This document shows, one piece after another, positions 1-6,028 of a DNA stretch of 6,851 bases. The notes beneath the pieces are model-generated. The model was not told the origin of the DNA, made no database searches, and worked only from the letters and a program-made list of their open reading frames with translations. The translations under genes and the position numbers were made by a program. This stretch comes from an uncultured Clostridium sp. (lineage in GTDB: Bacteria; Bacillota; Clostridia; TANB77; CAG-508), in contig CANRXN010000055.1 of NCBI GenBank assembly GCA_947643945.1, positions 1 through 6,851 of the forward strand. The letters run 5' to 3'. Position 1 is the first letter of the stretch, and each line of letters opens with the position of its first letter.

Positions 1-2076
1 GATAAGGTTGATACCGGAAACTTTTTGGTAATTGATTTATCAGCTTTAGAGAATTTAACATTAAATCGTGGAGAAGATTATAAAAAAGTAAAAAAGTTTG
101 ATACTCTAACAGAAGAAGCGAAAAAATGGACAGACCTATATATTATCAATGAAGCCAGTCATAACATTTTTTATGTAGCAGGGATAACGATTGATGGCGA
201 AACTTTTTACACTGATTATGGAGCAGACGAGGTAGATAAGGCTAGTATTAATTTAAGGTATGTAGATAATGTAAGGATTCCAGAAGGTTTTTACTATGTA
301 GGTGGCAGTAAAGCTGAAGGGCTTGTTATTAGTGATGTCCAAGGAGATGATTTGGATAATAGTAAGCAGGGCAATCAGTTTGTGTGGGTGCCAGTAGAGA
401 ATATAGAAAACTTTAAAAGAGTTGCAGGATATTCTGGTGATAATCTCCAGCCTTATGATTTAACAGAATATACAGAGCCATCCGCTAATGGGTATACTAC
501 TGAAAAAAGCGATTACGAAGCTATGATAAAAAGTGTAGAAGAAAATAAAGGATTTTATATTGGAAGGTTTGAAGCAGGAAAAGATAGTTCTGGAAATGTA
601 GTAGTAAAAAAAGAAGCAGATGTTTATAACAATGTCCCATGGGGAAATGGTATGAATGATATAGAGGGGACAACAGCCGTAAAATTAGCAAGAGATTTTG
701 CTACGAATAGTTATGAAGGAGTAACAAGTACTTTATGTTATGGAGTACAATGGGATGCGACTTTAAAATTTATTGATCCTTTGTATACTGGTTTTGCAAA
801 AGATAGTCATAAGCAAGGATGGTATGGCGATAATTATAATAGTACAAATTCAGGGAATATGAAAACGAATCCAAACCATATAACAGGAGTAGATTTAATT
901 TATAATGACCAACCAAATGTAATAGCTAATAAACAAAACAATATTTATGATATGGCAGGAAACGTGAGAGAATGGACTATGGAAGCTCGTAGTACCAGCT
1001 ATCGTATTAATCGTGGAGGTAGTTATGACTATAGTGATGAACTTGAAGCACCAGCTTCCTATCGAAACCATCGCTTTCCTTATCGTCATCCTGACACTAA
1101 GTATGACGACTTTGGTTTTCGTATAGCTTTATACCTAGAAAAAAGTGAAGAAGACAACTGGACACCAGTGTATGATAAAAAAGAAATTTACCAAGACAAA
1201 AATGGAGATACTGCTCCTATACCAGGAGGATTTCAAGTATCGAAAAAAGATGGAGAAGACACCATTAATGGAGGTTTAGTAGTAAGAGATTCAAATTTAA
1301 ACGAATTTGTATGGATTCCAGTAGGCAATATTGATGATTTTCATACAATAGAAGGATACCAAAATGGAAATAGAGAAAATGAATTAACTAATTATATAGA
1401 ACCATATACAAAGGGATATTCTACAGAAGTAGCAGAATATGATAAAATGAAAAATAGTGTAGAAGAACATCAAGGTTTTTATATTGGTAGGTTTGAAGCA
1501 GGAATAGAAAGTAATCAACAAGTAGTAATAAAAAAGGGTGCTAATTCATATAGTGGAGTACCTTGGGGAAATAGTATGACAGATATAGAAGGAACTTCTA
1601 ATATAAAAGGACAAACAGGTGCGGTGAAATTAGCAAAAGAATTAGAAAAAAATAATAGTGATGTAGCAAGTACATTAATATACGGTGTTCAATGGGATGC
1701 TGCTTTAAAATTTATTGATCCTTTGTATACTGGTTTTGCAAAAGATAGTAGTAAACAAGGATGGTATAGAGATAATCTAACTAGCACAGCAGGAGGAAAT
1801 ATGACAACAAATCCAGATAGGATAGCAGGAGTAGATTTAATTTATAGTGAAAATCCAAATAAAATAGCCAATAAACAAAAAAATATTTATGATATGGCTG
1901 GAAACTTATTTGAATGGACTATGGAAGCCAGAGGTCAAACAAATAGATCTCTAAGAGGTGGATCTTATGATAATGACGGTTTTGTAATTACGGTATCTTG
2001 TCGTAAAGGTTATAATAATCCAACTTTAATAAGTGGAGATATAGGCTTTCGCATTGCCTTATATTTGCAACTATGA
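1..2076 (+). CDS. Large surface/pilin-like protein with two tandem SUMF1 (FGE-like, C-type-lectin fold) domains, 5' partial
   Basis: The frame is open from base 1 with no stop, so the start lies upstream; the TTG at 25 is probably an internal Leu. Visible product is about 691 residues. Bases 1 to about 270 encode a hydrophilic region resembling the part after the N-terminal helix in clostridial prepilin-like proteins (inference). Two homologous domains follow, each running from an IP-x-GF motif through FVW(V/I)PV, GFYIGRFEAG, VPWGN, QWDA, NIYDMAGN and EWTMEAR to RGGSY and GFRIALYL. This is the SUMF1/formylglycine-generating-enzyme fold. Catalytic FGEs carry a cysteine just after GFR; both copies have GFRIA, so I expect binding rather than catalysis. 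The closest functional parallel is ligand-binding C-type-lectin domains of DGR target proteins. It is probably exported, but the N-terminus is not visible. No terminator is obvious after the stop. Function is uncertain. Confidence 0.85.
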   Translation, partial: DKVDTGNFLVIDLSALENLTLNRGEDYKKVKKFDTLTEEAKKWTDLYIINEASHNIFYVAGITIDGETFYTDYGADEVDKASINLRYVDNVRIPEGFYYVGGSKAEGLVISDVQGDDLDNSKQGNQFVWVPVENIENFKRVAGYSGDNLQPYDLTEYTEPSANGYTTEKSDYEAMIKSVEENKGFYIGRFEAGKDSSGNVVVKKEADVYNNVPWGNGMNDIEGTTAVKLARDFATNSYEGVTSTLCYGVQWDATLKFIDPLYTGFAKDSHKQGWYGDNYNSTNSGNMKTNPNHITGVDLIYNDQPNVIANKQNNIYDMAGNVREWTMEARSTSYRINRGGSYDYSDELEAPASYRNHRFPYRHPDTKYDDFGFRIALYLEKSEEDNWTPVYDKKEIYQDKNGDTAPIPGGFQVSKKDGEDTINGGLVVRDSNLNEFVWIPVGNIDDFHTIEGYQNGNRENELTNYIEPYTKGYSTEVAEYDKMKNSVEEHQGFYIGRFEAGIESNQQVVIKKGANSYSGVPWGNSMTDIEGTSNIKGQTGAVKLAKELEKNNSDVASTLIYGVQWDAALKFIDPLYTGFAKDSSKQGWYRDNLTSTAGGNMTTNPDRIAGVDLIYSENPNKIANKQKNIYDMAGNLFEWTMEARGQTNRSLRGGSYDNDGFVITVSCRKGYNNPTLISGDIGFRIALYLQL
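277..1137 (+). repeat. SUMF1-like domain, copy 1
   Basis: First of two in-frame homologous protein domains, from the IPEGFYYVGG motif to GFRIALYL. It aligns with copy 2 at an offset of 942 bp over most of its length. At 761-807 it shares a 47-bp stretch that is identical base for base to 1703-1749, encoding LKFIDPLYTGFAKDS. Elsewhere the copies have diverged in both DNA and protein, most strongly at the C-terminal 50 residues. Confidence 0.85.
988..1137 (+). other. Candidate DGR-type variable region at the end of SUMF1 copy 1
   Basis: This segment encodes the RGGSY ... PASYRN ... GFRIALYL block that in FGE-like DGR target proteins is the variable, ligand-facing part. Seen directly: all seven arginines here use CGN codons (988, 1003, 1012, 1063, 1072, 1084, 1120) and none AGA/AGG, while most arginines elsewhere in the gene use AGA/AGG. 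Codons are strongly NNT/NNC, as in TAT GAC TAT AGT GAT at 1024-1038, which is what adenine mutagenesis of AAT/AAC template codons would give. No reverse transcriptase or template repeat is in the window, so the assignment is inference from motif and composition. Confidence 0.45.
1219..2067 (+). repeat. SUMF1-like domain, copy 2
   Basis: Second homologous domain, from IPGGFQVS to GFRIALYL, ending six bases before the stop codon. Compared with copy 1 it has a six-residue insertion (around NIKGQTG) before the conserved AVKLAK stretch, and its C-terminal segment is four residues shorter between EWTMEAR and GFR. It keeps one cysteine (VSCRKG), at roughly the place of one FGE copper-site cysteine, but lacks the second after GFR. 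Confidence 0.83.
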
Positions 2077-2133
2077 CCTTCCTTCCTACCCTTGGAGAAA
2101 GTTAGATCTATAATGCAATATTTTACAAATTTT

Positions 2134-2204
2134 GTCAATCGATGCAAGAAAAAATGTAACAATTTTGTAACATTTTAGAAACATTTTTGTTATAATCGAT
2201 TGAC
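2134..2204. repeat. 10-bp perfect inverted repeat flanking the minD promoter region
   Basis: GTCAATCGAT at 2134-2143 is the exact reverse complement of ATCGATTGAC at 2195-2204, with 51 bp between. The right arm overlaps the end of a TATAAT box (2191-2196) and most of a TTGACT box (2200-2205). Between the arms lies a second pair, AAAATGT (2151-2157) and ACATTTT (2170-2176), and a direct repeat TGTAACA at 2155 and 2166, 11 bp apart, about one helical turn. It could be an operator; the protein is unknown. Confidence 0.4.
2188..2196 (+). promoter_or_regulatory. Candidate extended -10 promoter (TGTTATAAT) upstream of minD
   Basis: TG-T-TATAAT is a perfect extended -10 element for the housekeeping sigma factor. 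No good -35 lies at 17 bp; the nearest is TTGTAA at 2165-2170 with a 20-bp spacer, which an extended -10 can tolerate. Transcription would begin near 2203 and read into minD. Confidence 0.45.
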
Positions 2205-2228
2205 TTTTTTTCCAATTTGCTATATCAT
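2200..2228 (+). promoter_or_regulatory. Candidate sigma-A promoter of the minD operon (TTGACT-17-TATCAT)
   Basis: The -35 is TTGACT (2200-2205) and the -10 is TATCAT (2223-2228), with a spacer of exactly 17 bp. The predicted start near 2235 gives a leader of about 28 nt before the minD ATG at 2263. It lies downstream of the ATG at 2233, which argues against that ATG as the start. Confidence 0.55.
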
Positions 2229-2242
2229 ATAGATGTTAAAAA

Positions 2243-2250
2243 AAGAAGGG
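2243..2250 (+). promoter_or_regulatory. Ribosome binding site of minD
   Basis: AAGAAGGG lies 12 nt before the ATG at 2263. It falls inside the longer reading frame that begins at 2233, so it supports the downstream start, as does the canonical MinD beginning MGEVIVITSGKGG. Confidence 0.6.
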
Positions 2251-2262
2251 AATGAAAAAAAC

Positions 2263-3057
2263 ATGGGAGAAGTAATCGTAATCACATCAGGAAAAGGTGG
2301 AGTAGGAAAAACAACAACCACAGCCAATTTAGGTTCAAGCTTAGCCGTAGAAGGAAAAAAAGTAGTATTAATCGATACCGATATTGGTCTTCGTAACTTA
2401 GATGTTGTCATGGGACTAGAAAATAGAATTGTCTATGACATAGTAGACGTAGTAGAAGAAAAATGCAAATTAAGACAAGCCCTAATAAAAGATAAAAGAT
2501 TCAAAGAATTATACTTATTACCGGCAGCACAAACCAGAGACAAAAGTGCTGTCAATGAAGAGCAAATGAGAGGATTAGTAGAAAAGCTAAAAGAAGAATT
2601 TGATTATATCCTAATTGATTGCCCTGCTGGAATTGAGCAAGGCTTTAAAAATGCAATCGCAGGAGCAAACCGTGCTATCGTGGTAACCACAGCAGAAATA
2701 TCAGCCATAAGAGATGCCGACAGAATTATTGGTTTACTAGAATCCTCTGAAATCAAAAACCCTGAATTAGTCATAAACAGAATTAGACCAAACATGGTAA
2801 AAAAAGGAGAAATGATGGACGTAGACGACATTGTAGACTTACTATCAATCGAACTAATTGGTGTCGTTCCAGATGACGAATACATCATTACACAAACCAA
2901 CAAAGGAGAACCAGTCATTCAAAACAAAAAAGCACCATCTGGAAAAGCCTACATCGAAATTGCCAAAAGAGTCTTAGGAGAAAAAATCGAAGTAACCATT
3001 CCAGGAGTGGAAAAAGGCTTTTTTGCAAAACTAAAAAGCATATTTAAAAAACAATAA
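2263..3057 (+). CDS. minD: Septum site-determining ATPase MinD
   Basis: MinD is the membrane-cycling ParA/MinD-family ATPase that, with MinC and MinE, keeps the division septum away from the poles. From the ATG at 2263 the product is 264 residues, the usual family length; an ATG at 2233 would add ten residues with no family support. The deviant Walker A motif GKGGVGKT is at residues 10-17, the switch region LIDTDIGLRNLDVVMGLENR follows at about 36-55, and Walker B ILIDCPAG is at about 116-123. The C-terminus has the amphipathic lysine/phenylalanine helix (KGFFAKLKSIFKK) that binds acidic lipids. minE begins 25 bases downstream and rodA follows, a clostridial cell-shape arrangement. minC, often adjacent, is not upstream here; it may lie elsewhere. 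Confidence 0.97.
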   Translation: MGEVIVITSGKGGVGKTTTTANLGSSLAVEGKKVVLIDTDIGLRNLDVVMGLENRIVYDIVDVVEEKCKLRQALIKDKRFKELYLLPAAQTRDKSAVNEEQMRGLVEKLKEEFDYILIDCPAGIEQGFKNAIAGANRAIVVTTAEISAIRDADRIIGLLESSEIKNPELVINRIRPNMVKKGEMMDVDDIVDLLSIELIGVVPDDEYIITQTNKGEPVIQNKKAPSGKAYIEIAKRVLGEKIEVTIPGVEKGFFAKLKSIFKKQ

Positions 3058-3082
3058 TTAGTTTGGGGGTAAAAGAACGACA

Positions 3083-3727
3083 ATGTTTGAAAACATAATG
3101 AATATATTTAAAAAAATAAACAAAAAAGATAAAAATACAAGTAGTAACACATCCAAAGACGCAGCCAAAGAAAGACTACATTTAGTTTTGATGCAAGATA
3201 GAGCCAATGTTTCAGCAGACTTTTTAGAACTAATGAAGCAAGAAATCATTGATGTTATTAAAAAATACATTGATATTGACGAAAGAGCAATAGACGTAAG
3301 GCTAACCAATAAAGAAAATGAAGACGGAACCAATGGAGCTCCTGCTTTATATGCTAACATTCCCATTATCAATATAAAAAACGAAACGAAAAAGTTAGAG
3401 GCAAAACAAAGTAAGCTAAATAACAGCGAAAAAGAAGAAGTAGCCTCAAAAAGAGAAGAAAGCCAAGAAATAGAAATTGCCAATAAAGAAGAGCAAGAAG
3501 AAAAAGAAAAACTAAAGGAAGAAGAGGAAGTTATAGCAGAAAACAAACAAGAGAAAAAAGAAGATAATAAAATAGAGCAAGAACCATCTAATAAAAATGA
3601 AATGGAAACAGTAGAGGATCCTCAAAAAAATGAAGAAGCAAACAGTAATGAGCAAAATGAAAAAATAGAAGAAAATCAAAATGAAGAAAAAAATCAAGCA
3701 GAAGAAGAACTTAAATCAAAAAATTAA
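3083..3727 (+). CDS. minE: Cell division topological specificity factor MinE with a long charged C-terminal extension
   Basis: MinE stimulates MinD ATPase and displaces MinC, giving Min its spatial pattern. Residues 1-98 are a recognisable MinE: an amphipathic start (MFENIMNIFKK) for membrane contact, the MinD-contact stretch RLHLVLMQDRAN (31-42), the helix FLELMKQEIIDVIKKYI (47-63), and a final strand ALYANIPI (88-95). Typical MinE stops near here, at about 85-100 residues. This protein continues to 214 with about 116 residues dominated by Glu, Lys, Asn and Gln, with no hydrophobic core and likely disordered or coiled-coil. The frame stays open and ends just before rodA, so it is one gene. 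The RBS is the G-run at 3065-3069. The tail's function is unknown. Confidence 0.93.
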   Translation: MFENIMNIFKKINKKDKNTSSNTSKDAAKERLHLVLMQDRANVSADFLELMKQEIIDVIKKYIDIDERAIDVRLTNKENEDGTNGAPALYANIPIINIKNETKKLEAKQSKLNNSEKEEVASKREESQEIEIANKEEQEEKEKLKEEEEVIAENKQEKKEDNKIEQEPSNKNEMETVEDPQKNEEANSNEQNEKIEENQNEEKNQAEEELKSKN

Positions 3728-3745
3728 GTGTAAAAGAGTGATTTA

Positions 3746-4853
3746 ATGAGAAAAAGAGAGTTAAAAAATATTGAATGGAGCATAGGAATTATTGCACTAA
3801 TTCTATGTATAATAGGATTAGTTGCCTTATTTTCTGCCACCCAAGAAGCAGAGTATGCAGATTTTAATAAACAATGTATATGGCTTGTTGTAAGTCTTAT
3901 AGTAGGTATCATTGTAATGCTAATAGATTACAAATCAATCTTAAAAATGTCACCTATTTTTTATGGCATTTTTATTTTATTGTTAATTGCCGTTTTATTT
4001 ACACCACCAGTAAATGGTGCAACTAGTTGGTTTGATATTGGATTTTTTTCTTTCCAACCAGGAGAATTTGCTAAAATCTTTGTGATTTTATTTTTAACCT
4101 ATGCCATATCCAAGATACAGCAAAGAGATAAAAAAAGCATCAACAAACCGCTTAAACTACTTATATTATTAGCCATACTTGGTTTGCCCGTATTATTAAT
4201 CATAAAACAACCAGATTATGGTACAGCAGCAGCTTATATAATAGCAATAGTGTTTATGCTAATAACAGCTGGAATTGACAAAAAGTATATTATAGGAGCT
4301 ATCATATTAGTAGCAGTAGCAGTACCAGTTCTTTACAATTTTGTCTTACCAGAACATGCTAAGCAAAGAATCGATATTTTCCTAAACCCAGAAGCAGACC
4401 CACGTGGATCAGGTTATAACATCATTCAATCAAAACTAGCTATTGGAGCAGGAGGATTAACGGGAATGGGACTATTAAAAGGAAACCAAACACAATTAGG
4501 TTTTTTATATCCTAAAACAACAGACTTTATCTTCGCCGTTATTGGAGAAGAAATGGGATTTATCGTAGCTGGTACAGTAATCATACTCTATGTAGTATTT
4601 ATAACCAAATGTCTTTATGTAGCAAAAACAGCAAAAGACGAAGAAGGCTCCTTAATTGCAGCAGGAATAACCCGGAATATTTGTCTTCCACATGTTAGAA
4701 AACATAGGAATGGTAATGGGACTATTGCCAATTACCGGAGTACCACTTCCGTTTATCAGTTATGGAGGAAGTTCTTTAATTACAAACTTTATTTGTATTG
4801 GAATTATATTAAACATTAGTAGTAAAAGACAAAAAACCATATTTGTAAAATAG
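3746..4853 (+). CDS. rodA: SEDS-family peptidoglycan glycosyltransferase RodA (FtsW/RodA), requires a +1 frameshift
   Basis: A polytopic membrane protein that polymerises lipid II into glycan strands, normally with a class B PBP; RodA rather than FtsW is inferred from the min context and length. Visible SEDS motifs: QPGEFAKIF (104-112), KQPDYGTA (154-161), RGSGYNIIQSKLAIGAGG (220-237) and PKTTDFIFAVIGEE (256-269), whose Asp260 should be the catalytic acid. The start ATG at 3746 follows minE by 18 bases, so it is probably co-transcribed. After ATA ACC (residues 308-309) the next in-frame codon is CGG at 4673. Reading on in that frame gives a non-homologous tail ending at 4819. Skipping one C resumes at GGA (4674) and yields GIFVFHMLENIGM and the SEDS signature GVPLPFISYGGSS, ending at TAG 4851-4853. 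The restored product is 368 residues, normal for the family. Confidence 0.92.
4670..4676 (+). other. +1 frameshift site in rodA (ACC CGG A)
   Basis: Upstream the frame reads GCA GGA ATA ACC CGG. Conserved RodA sequence continues only if one C is skipped, giving ACC then GGA ATA TTT GTC. The new frame has a TAA at 4668-4670, so the switch must occur between there and about 4674. An AGGA at 4663-4666 upstream could act as a weak Shine-Dalgarno-like stimulator. Could be a sequencing indel, a real mutation or programmed shifting. Confidence 0.85.
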
Positions 4854-4854
4854 C

Positions 4855-4983
4855 AGGGATTTAGGGGACGTTCCTTAAAATCCCTTTTCTAAGGATTAGA
4901 GGGACACTCCTTTCCTAATTATTTTAAAGGACTGTCCCTTAATCCCTAAAACGGGGATTTTAAGGAACGTCCCCTAAATCCCT
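4855..4983. mobile_element. 129-bp palindromic repeat element (MITE/REP-like), no coding capacity
   Basis: The outer arms 4855-4884 and 4954-4983 are a perfect 30-bp inverted repeat beginning AGGGATTTAGGGGACGTTCC. Inner arms 4891-4913 and 4926-4947 pair almost fully (one bulge and about two mismatches), leaving a loop near 4914-4925. The whole element can fold into one long hairpin on either strand. The unit GGGACnnTCC-like recurs four times. It starts two bases after the rodA stop TAG and ends one base before the dusB Shine-Dalgarno, so removing it would leave a very short rodA-dusB spacer. The pattern resembles non-autonomous elements moved in trans, such as REP/RAYT or MITE families; no target duplication is evident. 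It may also attenuate or stabilise the transcript. Confidence 0.8.
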
Positions 4984-4989
4984 AAGGAG
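4984..4989 (+). promoter_or_regulatory. Ribosome binding site of dusB
   Basis: AAGGAG lies 7 nt before the ATG at 4997, ideal spacing. It directly abuts the right arm of the palindromic element, so a hairpin in the mRNA would end exactly at the ribosome binding site. Confidence 0.85.
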
Positions 4990-4996
4990 AAAAAAG

Positions 4997-5969
4997 ATGT
5001 ACTTACACAAATTGAAAATAGGAAATGTAGAATTAGAAAATAACCTAATATTAGCACCAATGGCTGGCGTAACAAACCAGCCTTTTCGAATGATATGCAA
5101 AACCTTTGAACCGGGTATGGTATGTACCGAAATGGCAAGTTCGAAGGCAATTTTTCATGACGACAAAAAAACAAATCGATTATTAAATACCAAAGGGGAA
5201 AAAAGACCAATTAGCTTCCAAATATTTGGAAGTGATGAAGAAACTATGGGGTATGCTGCAAAATATGTGAGTAAGATGGCAGACATTGTGGATATTAATA
5301 TGGGATGTCCTGCTCCAAAAGTGGTTAAAAATGGAGATGGAAGTAGACTTTTACTAGATTTAGAGCAAGCTAAAAAAGTAATGGAAGCAGTTGTTAAAAA
5401 TGCAACCTGTCCAGTTACTTTAAAATTTAGAAAAGGCTGGGACAAAGATAACATCGTAGCAGTAGATTTAGCAAAAATAGCCCAAGAAGTAGGGATTTCG
5501 GGAATCACCATTCACCGGAAGAACCAGAACCGAATTTTATTCTGGGAAAGCAGATTTAAGAGTTATAAAGCAAGTAAAACAGGCTGTCAAGATTCCGGTT
5601 ATTGGGAATGGAGACGTAGTAGACGAAGAAACAGCCTTAAAAATGTTTCAAGAAACAGGAGTAGATGGCATTATGATAGGAAGAGGGAGCTTTGGAAATC
5701 CTTGGATTTTTAAGAAAATTTCTCATTTTCTAAAAACAGGAGAAAAGCTACCAGATCCTAGCTTGGAAGAAAAGTTGGAAATCATAAAAAAACATATCAA
5801 TCTAGCCGTAGAAGAAAAAGGCGAAATAGCAGTGAAGGAATTAAGAAAACATATTGCCTGGTATACCAAGAATTTAAAAAATTCAAGTGACTTTAGAAAT
5901 TCGATAAACCAAATAGAAACCAAAGAAGAATTGCTTCAAAAAATAGAAGAATATTTTAAAACCCTGTAA
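4997..5969 (+). CDS. dusB: tRNA-dihydrouridine synthase (DusB type), requires a +1 frameshift
   Basis: A flavin (FMN) enzyme that reduces uridine to dihydrouridine in tRNA D-loops using NAD(P)H. Visible motifs are APMAGVTNQPFR (20-31), the TIM-barrel strand FQIFGSDEETM (74-84), and the active-site segment DINMGCPAPKVVKNGDGSRLL (99-119) with catalytic Cys104. After ATT CAC (to residue 173) the next in-frame codon is CGG at 5516; staying in frame gives unrelated sequence that stops at 5713. Skipping one C resumes at GGA (5517) and restores IHGRTRTEFYSG, then IPVIGNGDV, the FMN-phosphate motif GIMIGRGSFGNPWIF, and the helical C-terminal domain. The restored length is 323 residues, as expected for DusB. 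It is followed within 10 bases by a terminator. Together with rodA it is the second gene broken at CGG. Confidence 0.93.
5513..5519 (+). other. +1 frameshift site in dusB (CAC CGG A)
   Basis: The frame reads ATC ACC ATT CAC CGG AAG, but the conserved Dus motif IHGRTRTEFY requires CAC then GGA AGA ACC AGA. One C is therefore in excess or is skipped. Context C-CGG-AA is the same as at the rodA site. Confidence 0.87.
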
Positions 5970-5978
5970 AATAAAATG

Positions 5979-6007
5979 ATAGTAGATTTTGATATCTACT
6001 ATTTTTT
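5979..6007 (+). terminator. Rho-independent terminator after dusB
   Basis: ATAGTAGAT at 5979-5987 pairs perfectly with ATCTACTAT at 5994-6002, a 9-bp stem with a 6-base loop, followed by a T run that extends to 6007. It lies 9 bases after the dusB stop and should end the upstream transcript. The stem is AT-rich, so efficiency may be moderate. Confidence 0.75.
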
Positions 6008-6015
6008 GTGAAATT

Positions 6016-6021
6016 AGGGGG
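6016..6021 (+). promoter_or_regulatory. Ribosome binding site deciding the TTG start of the GerS-like gene
   Basis: AGGGGG is 7 nt before TTG at 6029. The in-frame ATG at 6023 is only one base from it, and the GTG at 6008 lies before it, so neither is likely to be the start. Confidence 0.65.
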
Positions 6022-6028
6022 AATGATT

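Noticed and set aside
11..20. Third CGG-type frameshift at the ACCGGAAA near the window start
   Set aside because: The frame that would place CGG in register has a TGA at 9-11; the real frame reads ACC GGA with no shift.
2233..2262. Upstream ATG at 2233 extending MinD by ten residues
   Set aside because: The ribosome binding site lies after it, the predicted transcription start is at about the same place, and MinD proteins begin at the MGEVIVITSGKGG segment.
3058..3697. Open frames on the minus strand across minE
   Set aside because: They are the reverse complement of a GAA/AAA-rich gene and give low-complexity Ser/Phe/Leu/Ile sequence with no family features.
4855..4983. CRISPR array or ordinary terminator
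   Set aside because: The repeats are inverted, not direct with spacers, and there is no clear T tract at the end of the stem as in a simple rho-independent terminator.
5643..5969. Separate short gene starting at ATG 5643
   Set aside because: It is the continuation of dusB in the +1 frame; the conserved protein continues upstream of this ATG without a break to 5517.
6008..6025. GTG at 6008 or ATG at 6023 as start of the GerS-like gene
   Set aside because: The GTG directly follows the terminator T run and precedes the Shine-Dalgarno AGGGGG; the ATG is only one base from it. TTG at 6029 has proper spacing.
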